The notes under the pieces: generated by a model
Seen by the model: the letters and a program-made list of their open reading frames with translations, nothing else
Databases searched by the model: none
What the model was told of the DNA's origin: nothing
Position numbers and translations under genes: made by a program
Part shown: one piece after another, positions 24,129 to 32,686 of the stretch
Position numbering within the stretch: position 1 is the stretch's first letter
Layout: every line of letters begins with the position of its first letter
From: CADEED01 sp035525785
GTDB lineage: Bacteria; Pseudomonadota; Gammaproteobacteria; Steroidobacterales; Steroidobacteraceae
DNA: 64,000 nucleotides
Direction of reading: 5' to 3'
Assembly (NCBI GenBank): GCA_035525785.1
Contig: DATLDQ010000026.1
Coordinates: 1 to 64,000, forward strand

Positions 24129-25135
24129 TGGCGGGTTCGCCGATCCGCGAAGTCTCCGGCATCGACCCGGCCGCGCTCGCCGATTCGCTGCTCGATTCCA
24201 CCGAACCCGTGGTGGTGCGTGGCCTCGCCGCGCAATGGCCGCTGGTGCAGGCGGCCCGGCGGTCGCCGGGTGAGGCCGCGGCCTATCTACTTCGCCTGTA
24301 CGCGGGCATGAAGGTCACGGTGGTGTTCGCCGCCCCAGAGGTGCGCGGCCGGTTCTTCTACAACGCGGACCTGACGGGGTTCAACTTCCGGCGCGCGAAA
24401 ACCACGCTGGCTTCGGTGCTCGCGGACCTGGAGCGCGCCTCGAGAGACCCCAGCCCTCCCGGTGTCTACATGGGTTCGACCGACGTCGATGAATGCCTGC
24501 CCGGCTTCCGCGCCGAGAACGATCTGGGTTTCGGCACGCGCGACCCCTACGTGCGCATCTGGATAGGCAACCGCACGCGCATCGCCGCACACCAGGACCT
24601 GCCCACCAACCTGGCTTGCGTGGTGTCGGGCCGGCGGCGGTTCACGTTGTTTCCGCCCGAGCAGCTGGCGAACCTGTACATCGGTCCGCTGGAGTTCACG
24701 CCCGCGGGCCAGGCCGTGAGCCTGGTCGATTTCGCCAGTCCGGATTTCGAGCGGTTTCCACGTTTCGCGCAGGCGCTCGAGCAATCGCGCGTCGCGGAGC
24801 TGTCGGCCGGAGACGCGATCCTCATCCCGAGCCTGTGGTGGCATCACATCGAAGGACTCGAAGACCTCAACATCCTGGTCAACTACTGGTGGCGACGCAC
24901 GCCCGCGCACCTCGGCGCGCCCAACTGGGCGTTGATGCTGGCGATGTTGTCGATACGCGAGATGCCTCCCGAACAGCGCTCGGCCTGGCAGGAGATCTTC
25001 CGCCACTACGTCTTCGAGGCCGATGAGTCCACCGCCGCGCACATCCCCGAGGGACGGCGCGGCGCGTTGTCGAGTTTCGACGAGGAGTCCGCCAGGGCGC
25101 TGCGCGCGGCCGTCCAGTCGTTGCTCGGCCGATGA
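24125..25135 (+). CDS. Cupin-like/JmjC-fold protein, paralogue 1 (predicted Fe(II)/2-oxoglutarate type)
   Basis: This 336-residue member of the cupin_8 (FIH/JmjC-like) family starts at ATG 24125, overlapping the GH78 stop (ATGA). The metal triad reads H-x-D in AAHQDLPTN with the distal His in PSLWWHHIE about 84 residues later. GRRRFTLFPPEQLANLYIGP between them is typical. Members hydroxylate proteins or small molecules, but the substrate of this bacterial group is unknown. Two close paralogues lie at 31655-33706. Coupling to a rhamnosidase suggests a role in sugar-scavenging loci. Confidence 0.8.
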   Translation: MMAGSPIREVSGIDPAALADSLLDSTEPVVVRGLAAQWPLVQAARRSPGEAAAYLLRLYAGMKVTVVFAAPEVRGRFFYNADLTGFNFRRAKTTLASVLADLERASRDPSPPGVYMGSTDVDECLPGFRAENDLGFGTRDPYVRIWIGNRTRIAAHQDLPTNLACVVSGRRRFTLFPPEQLANLYIGPLEFTPAGQAVSLVDFASPDFERFPRFAQALEQSRVAELSAGDAILIPSLWWHHIEGLEDLNILVNYWWRRTPAHLGAPNWALMLAMLSIREMPPEQRSAWQEIFRHYVFEADESTAAHIPEGRRGALSSFDEESARALRAAVQSLLGR

Positions 25136-25166
25136 CACGCTGCCATTGCCGCGCTATCTTCGGCGC

Positions 25167-26306
25167 GTGCTCGACGTCCAGACATCGCTGTACCTGATCG
25201 CCGTCGCGTTGTGTGTGTTCTGCACCGGCCTGACGAACCGGTTGAGCGGTCGCCCGCTCACATGGTTCACGGCCTTTCTCGTCATCCAGTCCGGCACCTT
25301 CCTGTGCGAGCTGCTGATGGCCCATCCCGCGACGCCATTGAAGTCGCTGTGGCTTTCATTGCTGATGTCGGGCTCGCTGCTGCTCGCCCCTTGCCTGTGG
25401 CTTGCATTCGAGGAGAGCGTCGGCGGCGTCCGGATCCGTCTGCGCGACATTCCGCGTGCGCATGCCTGGGTCATCATCGCCGGCTTCGTACTCACGCTGC
25501 CGCTGATGTCCTCGGCGCATCTCGGCACCACGTACGCGAACCCGCTGCGCGCGACCAGCTGGATCCATTCGCGTTTCATACACGCCACCATGTTGTCGTG
25601 CATCGCCATCTTCGTCGCGCAGGTGCCGTGGTACCTCATCCGGTGCCGCCGGATACTCATGGCGCGGCTCGGCGGGCGGGGCAGCCACTGGGCGGAGCTG
25701 CCGCTGGCCATCGTCCTGACTACCTGGGCGTTGGCCATCGTGCGCACGCTCGACTGCGCTTTCATCAAGTGGCCGCCGATGTTCACGCTGGTCGTGGCCG
25801 TGATCAGTGTCGGCATTACCGTGGGAGCGCTGTACCTGCTGCTGCGCAAGTTCGCGCCCGAAGAGAAGGGATCCGGCGTGTCGCTACCGGCTGGCCCCGC
25901 TGGCCCGGTTGGTCGGGCTGCCCTCGAGCCCGCACCGGCTTACGCCAAATCACCATTGGGCGAGGCGCAACGCCAGCGCATCCGCCGGAAGCTCGAAGCC
26001 TCTCTGGTCGAGGGGTGCGTATATAAGCGAGGCGACCTCACGCTCCGCGCGCTCAGTGAGACCCTGAACGAAAGCCCGCACTACGTTTCGCAGGTCATCA
26101 GCCAGGATCTGGGCACCAGCTTCTACGAGCTGGTGAACGGCTACCGCATCGGCGAAGCGAAACGGCGATTGCGCGAGTCGCCCGGCGAAACCGTGCTCGC
26201 CATCGCGATGGACGTGGGCTTCAACTCGAAGTCCGCGTTCCATACGGCCTTCCGCCGCTGCACGGGGATCACGCCGACTGAATTCAGGCAGTCCGCGCTG
26301 AATTGA
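25167..26306 (+). CDS. Membrane-anchored AraC-family transcriptional regulator
   Basis: The protein has 379 residues from GTG 25167. The first 235 or so form six or seven hydrophobic helices (TSLYLIAVALCVFCTGL, LWLSLLMSGSLLLAP, WVIIAGFVLTLPLM and others). The last 100 are an AraC/XylS DNA-binding domain (LTLRALSETLNESPHYVSQVI, VLAIAMDVGFNSKSAFHTAF, GITPTEFRQ). Such proteins sense a membrane or periplasmic signal and regulate nearby genes. It sits between the rhamnosidase/cupin pair and an esterase-like gene, the likely local targets. The start is uncertain because no strong binding site is visible. Confidence 0.82.
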   Translation: MLDVQTSLYLIAVALCVFCTGLTNRLSGRPLTWFTAFLVIQSGTFLCELLMAHPATPLKSLWLSLLMSGSLLLAPCLWLAFEESVGGVRIRLRDIPRAHAWVIIAGFVLTLPLMSSAHLGTTYANPLRATSWIHSRFIHATMLSCIAIFVAQVPWYLIRCRRILMARLGGRGSHWAELPLAIVLTTWALAIVRTLDCAFIKWPPMFTLVVAVISVGITVGALYLLLRKFAPEEKGSGVSLPAGPAGPVGRAALEPAPAYAKSPLGEAQRQRIRRKLEASLVEGCVYKRGDLTLRALSETLNESPHYVSQVISQDLGTSFYELVNGYRIGEAKRRLRESPGETVLAIAMDVGFNSKSAFHTAFRRCTGITPTEFRQSALN

Positions 26307-26370
26307 GCGTACGGTCGGTACTGGCCGTTGGGGCAGGACGACCGGGCGCGCCCAAAGGCCAAGAGTGCCG

Positions 26371-26386
26371 CCTCCATCAACGGAGG
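26371..26386 (+). promoter_or_regulatory. Hairpin covering the ribosome binding site of the esterase-like gene
   Basis: CCTCC (26371-26375) can pair with the GGAGG ribosome binding site (26382-26386) around ATCAAC, 4 nt before ATG 26391. It could lower translation unless opened. The pairing is read directly; any regulation is inference. Confidence 0.4.
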
Positions 26387-26390
26387 TCGC

Positions 26391-27443
26391 ATGAAAAACC
26401 GCATCCTGTTCCTCGCGCTCGTCCTCGACCTCGCACTGTTCTCGCCGGGCGCATTCGCTGCCGGCAGCACGGTCGAGTCACCTGCCATCGAGTCCACCGT
26501 GCTCGAGGACAACCGCGTCGGACTGAATACCCGGCGGCCGCTCAAGGTCTACCTGCCTCCGGGTTACGCCGGCGGCAAACAGCGGTACCCGGTCATCTAC
26601 ATGCTGCACGGCCTCAATTGGAGCAACGACCGAATGTTCGCGCCCGGCACCGCGGCGCAGCCGACCTTCGACAAGGCCATCGCCACCGGCGTGATCAAAC
26701 CGTTCATCGCCGTCGCGCCCGACTACACGACGCAGGGACCAGGCTCGTTCTTCGTCAACTCCACGACCGCAGGGCGATTCGAGGACTTCACTGTCGAGGA
26801 AGTGGTGCCGTACGTTGATGCGCACTACCGCACGCTGCCCGGACCGGGCGGACGCGCCATCATGGGCGAGCACATGGGTGCATTCGGCGCGCTGTGGTAC
26901 GCATTCCGTCACCCGGACGTCTGGGGCACGGTGTACGCATTGCATCCAGTGGGCACCGGCCCGGGCCTGGTGCCCATGTGGTCACGCCCTGACTGGAAGC
27001 GCGTGAAGAATGCGCAGACCTTCGCGGAGCTGGCTGGGGACCCCTACACGCCCGTGTTCGTCGCGATGGCGCAGGCTTTCCTGCCGAACCCGGATCGTCC
27101 GCCTTTCTACTGCGATTTCATCGTCAACGTCGACGATGACCCGGTCACGCTCAACGTCGCCAATTCGCGGCTGTTGAAGGCGCGCTTCTTTCTCGAGCAG
27201 GCGGTGGTCGACAACCTCGAGAACGTGAAGAAGCTGCGTGGCATCAAGTTCGACTGGGGCCGTTACGATCCGAACCAGGATCACGTGTACGCCAATCAGG
27301 CCTTCACGCGGAAGCTGGACGAGCTCGGCGTCGAACACGAGGCCGAGGAATATCGCGGGCTGCCCTGGGACAAGTACTGGATCGATGACGGCCGTGTCAT
27401 CAACGAAGTGCTGCCGTACTTCGCCACGCGCCTGGCGTTCTGA
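26391..27443 (+). CDS. Exported alpha/beta-hydrolase (esterase D/feruloyl esterase-like) lacking the catalytic serine
   Basis: The 350-residue protein has a signal peptide (KNRILFLALVLDLALFSPGAFA) and an esterase-D-type fold: LKVYLPPGYAGGKQRYPVIYMLHG, FIAVAPDY, VVPYVDAHYRT. The nucleophile elbow that is normally G-x-S-x-G reads IMGEHMGAFGAL, with His161 (codon CAC at 26871) instead of Ser. Either the enzyme is inactive and acts as a binding protein, or chemistry has changed. The reading frame is otherwise intact and the flanking elbow residues are kept, so this does not look like general decay. It follows the AraC regulator. Confidence 0.78.
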   Translation: MKNRILFLALVLDLALFSPGAFAAGSTVESPAIESTVLEDNRVGLNTRRPLKVYLPPGYAGGKQRYPVIYMLHGLNWSNDRMFAPGTAAQPTFDKAIATGVIKPFIAVAPDYTTQGPGSFFVNSTTAGRFEDFTVEEVVPYVDAHYRTLPGPGGRAIMGEHMGAFGALWYAFRHPDVWGTVYALHPVGTGPGLVPMWSRPDWKRVKNAQTFAELAGDPYTPVFVAMAQAFLPNPDRPPFYCDFIVNVDDDPVTLNVANSRLLKARFFLEQAVVDNLENVKKLRGIKFDWGRYDPNQDHVYANQAFTRKLDELGVEHEAEEYRGLPWDKYWIDDGRVINEVLPYFATRLAF

Positions 27444-27450
27444 TGGGCGC

Positions 27451-28410
27451 TCACTGGTAGACGCGGACGTAATCCACGTCCATCTGCACGGGGAAGATCG
27501 TGTCGTCCACGCCCATCTGTCCGCCCCAATCGCCGCCGACGGCTACGTTCAGGATGAGGTACTGCGGGCTGTCGAACGGCCACTCGGCGTTGCCCGACTG
27601 GTCGTTCGAATACTGGTAGTAGTTGCGGTCGTCGACTCCGACCTTGATCTGGCTGGCGTTCCAGGTGAGCTGGTACTTGTGAAAGGCCGTGCACGCGTCG
27701 GCCACCGTCGTGGTGGCGGTGCGCGAGTTGTTGCGCGTGTGGTTGTACGCCGACGTGTGCATCGTGCCGTGCACCACGCCCGGGTCGAAGCCGACATGCT
27801 CCATGATGTCGATCTCGCCGTCATCTGGCCAGGCCGTCTGCGGCGGCGCCGACAGCATCCACACCGCGGGCCACGTGCCGCGGCCGCACGGTAGTTTGGC
27901 GCGGATCTCGACGAAGCCGTAGGTCCAGGCGGCCTTGCCGCGCGTCAGCAGCCGGGCGGAGGAGTAGCGCTGCCCGCCCCAGTCCGCGAGGCCGGCAGTA
28001 GATAGGTCCTCGCGCCGCGCGGTGATGACGAGGTTGCCGTTCTCGATGCGCGAGTTTGCGGGTCGCGCGGCAGAGTAGTACTGCAGTTCGTTGTTGTACC
28101 AGCCGGCGAAGTTGCGCTCGGTGTCGTACACCCACTTGGCCGGGTCGGGTAGCCCGGCGACTTCGAATTCATCGAACCAGGCGAGACGAAAACCCGCGGG
28201 AATTCCGCCGTTTTCGTTGATCACGGGGTTTCCAGGACCCGTCGGCTGCGGAGGAGGAGGTGAGGAGACAGGGGGACTGCCAGTGCCGCCGCCCCCGCAG
28301 GCCGACGAGAAAATCGCCGCGGATATCGCTACCACGCGAAACCAGCGGGCTGAATTCGTCCGACTAAACAAATTCGAAATCGAAGACATCGAAAACGACA
28401 TGCGAGACAT
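27451..28410 (-). CDS. GH16 endo-beta-glucanase lipoprotein
   Basis: The 319-residue protein has a lipobox around FSSAC (Cys38) and a Gly/Pro/Ser linker (residues 39-60), then a GH16 beta-jelly-roll. Catalytic residues are Glu199, Asp201 and Glu204 in DGEIDIMEHVG, the laminarinase-type E-x-D-x-x-E motif. Tryptophan-rich strands such as GTWPAVWML line the cleft. It would cut beta-1,3 or mixed-linkage glucans, possibly other beta-glycans, at the outer membrane. It is divergent from a TonB receptor with a shared palindromic operator, so the two are probably co-induced. Confidence 0.9.
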   Translation of the reverse strand: MSRMSFSMSSISNLFSRTNSARWFRVVAISAAIFSSACGGGGTGSPPVSSPPPPQPTGPGNPVINENGGIPAGFRLAWFDEFEVAGLPDPAKWVYDTERNFAGWYNNELQYYSAARPANSRIENGNLVITARREDLSTAGLADWGGQRYSSARLLTRGKAAWTYGFVEIRAKLPCGRGTWPAVWMLSAPPQTAWPDDGEIDIMEHVGFDPGVVHGTMHTSAYNHTRNNSRTATTTVADACTAFHKYQLTWNASQIKVGVDDRNYYQYSNDQSGNAEWPFDSPQYLILNVAVGGDWGGQMGVDDTIFPVQMDVDYVRVYQ

Positions 28411-28467
28411 GAATTTGTCAGCTCTCGTTTGCTTGCCGGAGTGCGGTGTGCATGCTAGCGTAAAAAT

Positions 28468-28481
28468 TGTAAGCGCTTACA
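28468..28481. promoter_or_regulatory. LacI-family-type operator between GH16 and TonB receptor genes
   Basis: TGTAAGCGCTTACA is a perfect 14-bp palindrome with central CG, the usual form of LacI-family operators. It lies in the 117-bp divergent region, 47 bp before the receptor start and 58 bp before the GH16 start. A half-site-like CGCTTACGC occurs at 28499-28507. The LacI gene at 35252 is the best candidate binder. Confidence 0.7.
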
Positions 28482-28527
28482 TTTTTTTCATGTCCTGACG
28501 CTTACGCAATTTTCATCGTGGGGGAAT

Positions 28528-31521
28528 ATGAACAAGGCAAATGCACTGAATCGCCGGCCGGTCGCGCAGGCGATTTCGTTGATCCTCGGATCGACGCTGA
28601 TGACTCCGGTTCTCGCGCAGGATGCGAACGACGCGCCGGAAGAGATGAACGAGGTGGTCGTCACGGGTATCCGCGCGTCGCTCGAGTCATCGATGAACGT
28701 GAAGCGTTCGGGGCAGGGCGTCGTCGACGGCATCGTCGCCGAGGACATCGGCAAATTCCCCGACACCAATCTCGCCGAGTCGCTGCAGCGGATCAGCGGC
28801 GTATCCATCAACCGCACGGCAAGCGGCGAAGGCCAGCAGGTCACGGTCCGCGGCGTCGGTCCCGACTTCAACCTGGTGCTGCTCAACGGCCGCCAGATGC
28901 CGGCGTCGAACCTCGGCCCGGGCGGCGGCGGTACGACCAACTCCCGCGCCTACGATTTCTCGAACCTCGCGTCCGAAGCGGTGTCGGCGATCGAGATCTT
29001 CAAGACCGCGCGTGCCGGCTCACCCACGGGCGGCATCGGCGCGACCGTGAACATCAAGACCGCGCGTCCGCTCGACAAGCCCGGACTGGTCGCGAACTTC
29101 GGCATCAAGGGCGTGTACGACCCGTCGGCGACCAACCTGCCCAGCAACTCGTCGGGCGACGATCTCACGCCCGAACTCTCGGCCATCTTCAGCAACACTT
29201 TTGCCGACAACCGCTTCGGCATCGGCGCGAGCGCGAGCTACCAGAAGCGCGATTCGGGATTCAGCCAGGCCGCGGTGGCGAACGGGTGGAAGACGTTGAG
29301 CGGCGCCAATACTACCGACGGCGCGCGCCTGCCGCGGCCGGGCGACCCTAACTACACTGCCTACACGATCACCAACCAGCCGGACGTGACCGACGTGTAC
29401 GGCCGTCCGCAGAACTTCGGGTTGAGCGTCAACGGCGTGCAGCGCGAGCGTGTCAACGGACAGCTGGTGCTGCAGTTCGCGCCCACCGACAGTCTCACCA
29501 CCACGCTCGACTACACCTACGCGCAGAACAAGGTGGAGACGCGCCGCAGCGAACTGTCGGTGTGGTTCAACTGGGGCCCGGGCACGAGCTCGTGGACCGA
29601 TGGTCCGACCGCGGGTCCGGAAATCTATTCCGAAGTGATGACCGGGTCCGACCTTTCCATGGGCGGAATGAGCCTCGGCACGAAGAACGAGAACAACTCG
29701 CTCGGTTTCAACGTGGCCTGGGACGTGACCGACAAGCTCAAGCTCTCGCTCGACGCCCATGACTCGATCGCCGAATCGAAGCCGGACAGCGAGTTCGGCT
29801 CGGCCGGCGTGCTCGGCGTCGCGGGCTTCGTGCGTGGCACCACCACGGTCGATTTTTCCGGCGACTTCCCGGTCCTGAACGTCTTGATGCCGGCCGGTCG
29901 CACCCAGGTGGAGCCGTCGGATGCCGTGGTCACGGGCTCGGTGTTCCAGAGCAGCTTCAATCGCTCGGAGGTGCAACAGATCCAGGCGAGTGGACGCTAC
30001 GAGTTCAACGAACACTCGGGCCTCGACTTCGGCGTCGCCACCACCGAGGTGCAGAATCGCACCGCCGCCGCCGTCATGCAGCAGAACAACTGGGGCGGCC
30101 TCGGCACCCCGGGCGACTACGACGACGACATCTGGTCCGGCGACGACATGGGCGGCTACTTCGATCTCATGTCGGGGCACAACGATCCGCGTTTCACGGA
30201 TCACTTCCTGGTGTTCGACTTCGATCGCCTGCGTGCGCGGGCAGCCGCGGTGCTGGGCGACGAGGCAATGTTCCGCGCCCCGGACAACTACACGAGCGAC
30301 CTGCGCAGCACGGAGAAGTCGAAGAGCGCATACGTGCAGTTCGACCACACCTTCGAATCGGCGATGCCGCTGCACGTGGCCGCGGGCGTGCGCTACGAGG
30401 AAACCGACGTCGCATCGGCATCGCTGGTGCGCATCGGCCAGACCATTTCGTGGGATTCGGCCAACGAGTTCAACATCGGCTTCGCGGCCGACCAGGACTT
30501 CGATTCCGGCACGGGCAAGTACGACTACGTGCTGCCATCACTCGATCTCAAACTCGACGTCCGGGACAACCTCGTGGCGCGCGCGAGCTACAGTGAGACC
30601 ATCGGCCGGCCGGGCTGGAACGACATCCAGGGCGGCGCCAATCTCGCCGGCCAGCTGCGCTTCGACGGCGGCACCGGTTCGTCGGGCGACCCGGCACTGC
30701 AGCCGCTCGAGTCGAAGAACATCGACCTGTCGGTGGAGTGGTATTACGACGACGCGAGCTATGTGTCGGTGGGTTATTTCAAGAAGAAGATCTCGAACTT
30801 CATCAGCAACGTGATCACCGAGGAAACTCCGTTCAACATGCATACGCCCGCGGGCGGTGCGTTCTGGAACGAAGCCATCGCGAATGGTTGCAACGCCGGC
30901 GACCGTCCGTGCATCCGCAACTACATCTTCGCCAATCACAATGGTGCGCCGGGAGTCACGCAGACGGGCGTAGCCAGCAACGGCGATCGTCTGGGCACCA
31001 TCGTCGGCCAGGCGAACGACCCGATCGCGACCTTCCTCATGACCCGGCCGGCCAACCAGCGTTCGGACGAGCTGGACGGTTGGGAAATCAACCTGCAGCA
31101 CATGTTCGGCGACAGCGGGTTCGGTTTCGCGGCTAACTACACGATGGTCGACTCGGGCTTGAAGTTCAATGACACCGACCTCACGAGCCCGCAGTACCCG
31201 ATGCTGGGTCTCGCGGATTCGTACAATCTGGTGGCGTTCTACGACAAGTTTGGCTGGCAGGTTCGTGCGGCCTACAACTGGCGTGACGAGTTCCTGGCGT
31301 TCGTGGGCGATGGCCAGGGCGTGAACCCCGGCTACACCGATGCCTACGGGCAGCTGGATCTCAACCTGACCTATTCGGTCAACGACCATCTGTCCGTCTT
31401 CGGCGAGGCCATCAACCTCACCGAGGAGACGCAGCGGATACATGGACGCAACGACAACCAGCTGCTGTTCGCGACGCAGATCGGGGCCCGGTACATGTTC
31501 GGAGCGCGCTACAAGTTCTGA
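28528..31521 (+). CDS. TonB-dependent receptor, Xanthomonas/Caulobacter sugar type
   Basis: This 997-residue outer-membrane receptor has a signal peptide ending near LAQ and a TonB box EVVVTGIR. The plug domain contains FPDTNLAESLQRISGVSINR, QVTVRGVGPDFNLVLLNGR and GGIGATVNIKTARP. A 22-strand barrel follows, ending in GARYMFGARYKF with terminal Phe. The plug sequence is that of the Xanthomonas/Caulobacter TonB receptor subfamily, whose studied members import oligosaccharides. Beside a GH16 lipoprotein and a LacI-type operator, it probably takes up beta-glucan fragments. A GGGGGAA binding site precedes ATG; a terminator follows. Confidence 0.92.
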   Translation: MNKANALNRRPVAQAISLILGSTLMTPVLAQDANDAPEEMNEVVVTGIRASLESSMNVKRSGQGVVDGIVAEDIGKFPDTNLAESLQRISGVSINRTASGEGQQVTVRGVGPDFNLVLLNGRQMPASNLGPGGGGTTNSRAYDFSNLASEAVSAIEIFKTARAGSPTGGIGATVNIKTARPLDKPGLVANFGIKGVYDPSATNLPSNSSGDDLTPELSAIFSNTFADNRFGIGASASYQKRDSGFSQAAVANGWKTLSGANTTDGARLPRPGDPNYTAYTITNQPDVTDVYGRPQNFGLSVNGVQRERVNGQLVLQFAPTDSLTTTLDYTYAQNKVETRRSELSVWFNWGPGTSSWTDGPTAGPEIYSEVMTGSDLSMGGMSLGTKNENNSLGFNVAWDVTDKLKLSLDAHDSIAESKPDSEFGSAGVLGVAGFVRGTTTVDFSGDFPVLNVLMPAGRTQVEPSDAVVTGSVFQSSFNRSEVQQIQASGRYEFNEHSGLDFGVATTEVQNRTAAAVMQQNNWGGLGTPGDYDDDIWSGDDMGGYFDLMSGHNDPRFTDHFLVFDFDRLRARAAAVLGDEAMFRAPDNYTSDLRSTEKSKSAYVQFDHTFESAMPLHVAAGVRYEETDVASASLVRIGQTISWDSANEFNIGFAADQDFDSGTGKYDYVLPSLDLKLDVRDNLVARASYSETIGRPGWNDIQGGANLAGQLRFDGGTGSSGDPALQPLESKNIDLSVEWYYDDASYVSVGYFKKKISNFISNVITEETPFNMHTPAGGAFWNEAIANGCNAGDRPCIRNYIFANHNGAPGVTQTGVASNGDRLGTIVGQANDPIATFLMTRPANQRSDELDGWEINLQHMFGDSGFGFAANYTMVDSGLKFNDTDLTSPQYPMLGLADSYNLVAFYDKFGWQVRAAYNWRDEFLAFVGDGQGVNPGYTDAYGQLDLNLTYSVNDHLSVFGEAINLTEETQRIHGRNDNQLLFATQIGARYMFGARYKF

Positions 31522-31546
31522 GGCACGGGCAACCCGCACCTGGGTG

Positions 31547-31587
31547 AAGGAGGGGCCGCCGGCGTTCAGCGGCTCCTTCTCTTTTTT
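31547..31587 (+). terminator. Terminator after the TonB receptor
   Basis: AAGGA and GCCGC (31547-31559 region) pair with GCGGC and TCCTT (31569-31578) with a small bulge, followed by CTCTTTTTT. It would reduce read-through from the receptor gene into the cupin/halogenase genes. Confidence 0.7.
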
Positions 31588-31654
31588 GGCCCTCGTTACT
31601 GACGGAGCCGCAGAGGTGCACTACATTCCCGTCGTGAACCGCGGCGAACCGACC

Positions 31655-32680
31655 ATGAGAGACCTGGAAAACGTCCGGCGCATCGCGGAGATGGCCGGCT
31701 GCGATCCGCAGTCCCTGCCGGCAGAAGTGCTGCGCTCTTCGCAGCCGGTGGTGCTGCGCGGGCTCGTCGGGCATTGGCCCATGGCGCGCGCCGGACGCGC
31801 GTCGGCAGAGGAGGCCGCGGCCTACCTGCGTCGGTTCGTGCGCGACGACGCGCCGGCGGCGGTGGTCACGGTCGGCCCGCCCGAGATCGGCGGACGTTTT
31901 GCGTACAACCGCGAGCTCAGCGATTTCAATTTCCGGCGGGAGAATGTGCCTCTGGGCGTGGTGCTGAATACGCTGCTGAAGTATGCGGCGCAGGAGTCAC
32001 CACCCGCCATCTACGTGGCATCCACCACCCTCGACACCTGGCTTCCGGGGTTCCGCGCTGAAAACGATCTCGCACTCGGCCTGCCGGATCCCCTGGCCAG
32101 CATCTGGATCGGCAACCGCACGCGCATCCCCGCGCACCAGGATCTCCCGGACAACCTCGCCTGCGTGGTTGCCGGCCGCCGGCGGGTCACGCTTTTCCCG
32201 CCGCAGCAGCTCTCGAACCTGTACATCGGGCCGCTGGATTTCACCCCCGCGGGCCAGGCCATCAGCCTGGTCGACATCGACGCACCGGATTTCGAACGCT
32301 TCCCGCGTTTCGCCGAAGCCCTCGCGCACGCGCGCGTCGCGGAGCTCGGACCCGGCGACGCCGTGTTCATCCCGAGCATGTGGTGGCATCACATGCAGGC
32401 GCTCGAGGATTTCAACGTGCTGGTCAACTACTGGTGGCGGCAGTCGCCGGCCTGGATGGATACGCCGATGAACGCGCTCATGCTCGCTATCATGACGGTG
32501 CGTGACCTGCCGCCCGACCAACGCGAGATATGGAGCGATGTCTTTCGCCACTATGTATTCGGCGCCGGTGAAGCCACCGATGCGCACATCCCGCCGGGCG
32601 CGCGCGGCGTGCTCGGACCGTTCGACGAAGACCAGGCGCGGGCCCTGCGTGCGCGCCTGCTGCAACGGCTCAATCGATAG
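31655..32680 (+). CDS. Cupin-like/JmjC-fold protein, paralogue 2
   Basis: This 341-residue cupin_8 protein is close to the proteins at 24125 and 32687. The metal triad is H-x-D in PAHQDLPDN and the distal His in PSMWWHHMQ. The motif RRVTLFPPQQLSNLYIGPLDFTPAGQ is shared by all three. ATG 31655 has a poor binding site; in-frame GTG codons at 31634 and 31616 are alternatives. It is followed 6 nt later by its paralogue and then by a halogenase-like gene, so the three probably work together. The substrate is unknown. Confidence 0.8.
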   Translation: MRDLENVRRIAEMAGCDPQSLPAEVLRSSQPVVLRGLVGHWPMARAGRASAEEAAAYLRRFVRDDAPAAVVTVGPPEIGGRFAYNRELSDFNFRRENVPLGVVLNTLLKYAAQESPPAIYVASTTLDTWLPGFRAENDLALGLPDPLASIWIGNRTRIPAHQDLPDNLACVVAGRRRVTLFPPQQLSNLYIGPLDFTPAGQAISLVDIDAPDFERFPRFAEALAHARVAELGPGDAVFIPSMWWHHMQALEDFNVLVNYWWRQSPAWMDTPMNALMLAIMTVRDLPPDQREIWSDVFRHYVFGAGEATDAHIPPGARGVLGPFDEDQARALRARLLQRLNR

Positions 32681-32686
32681 CGAATC

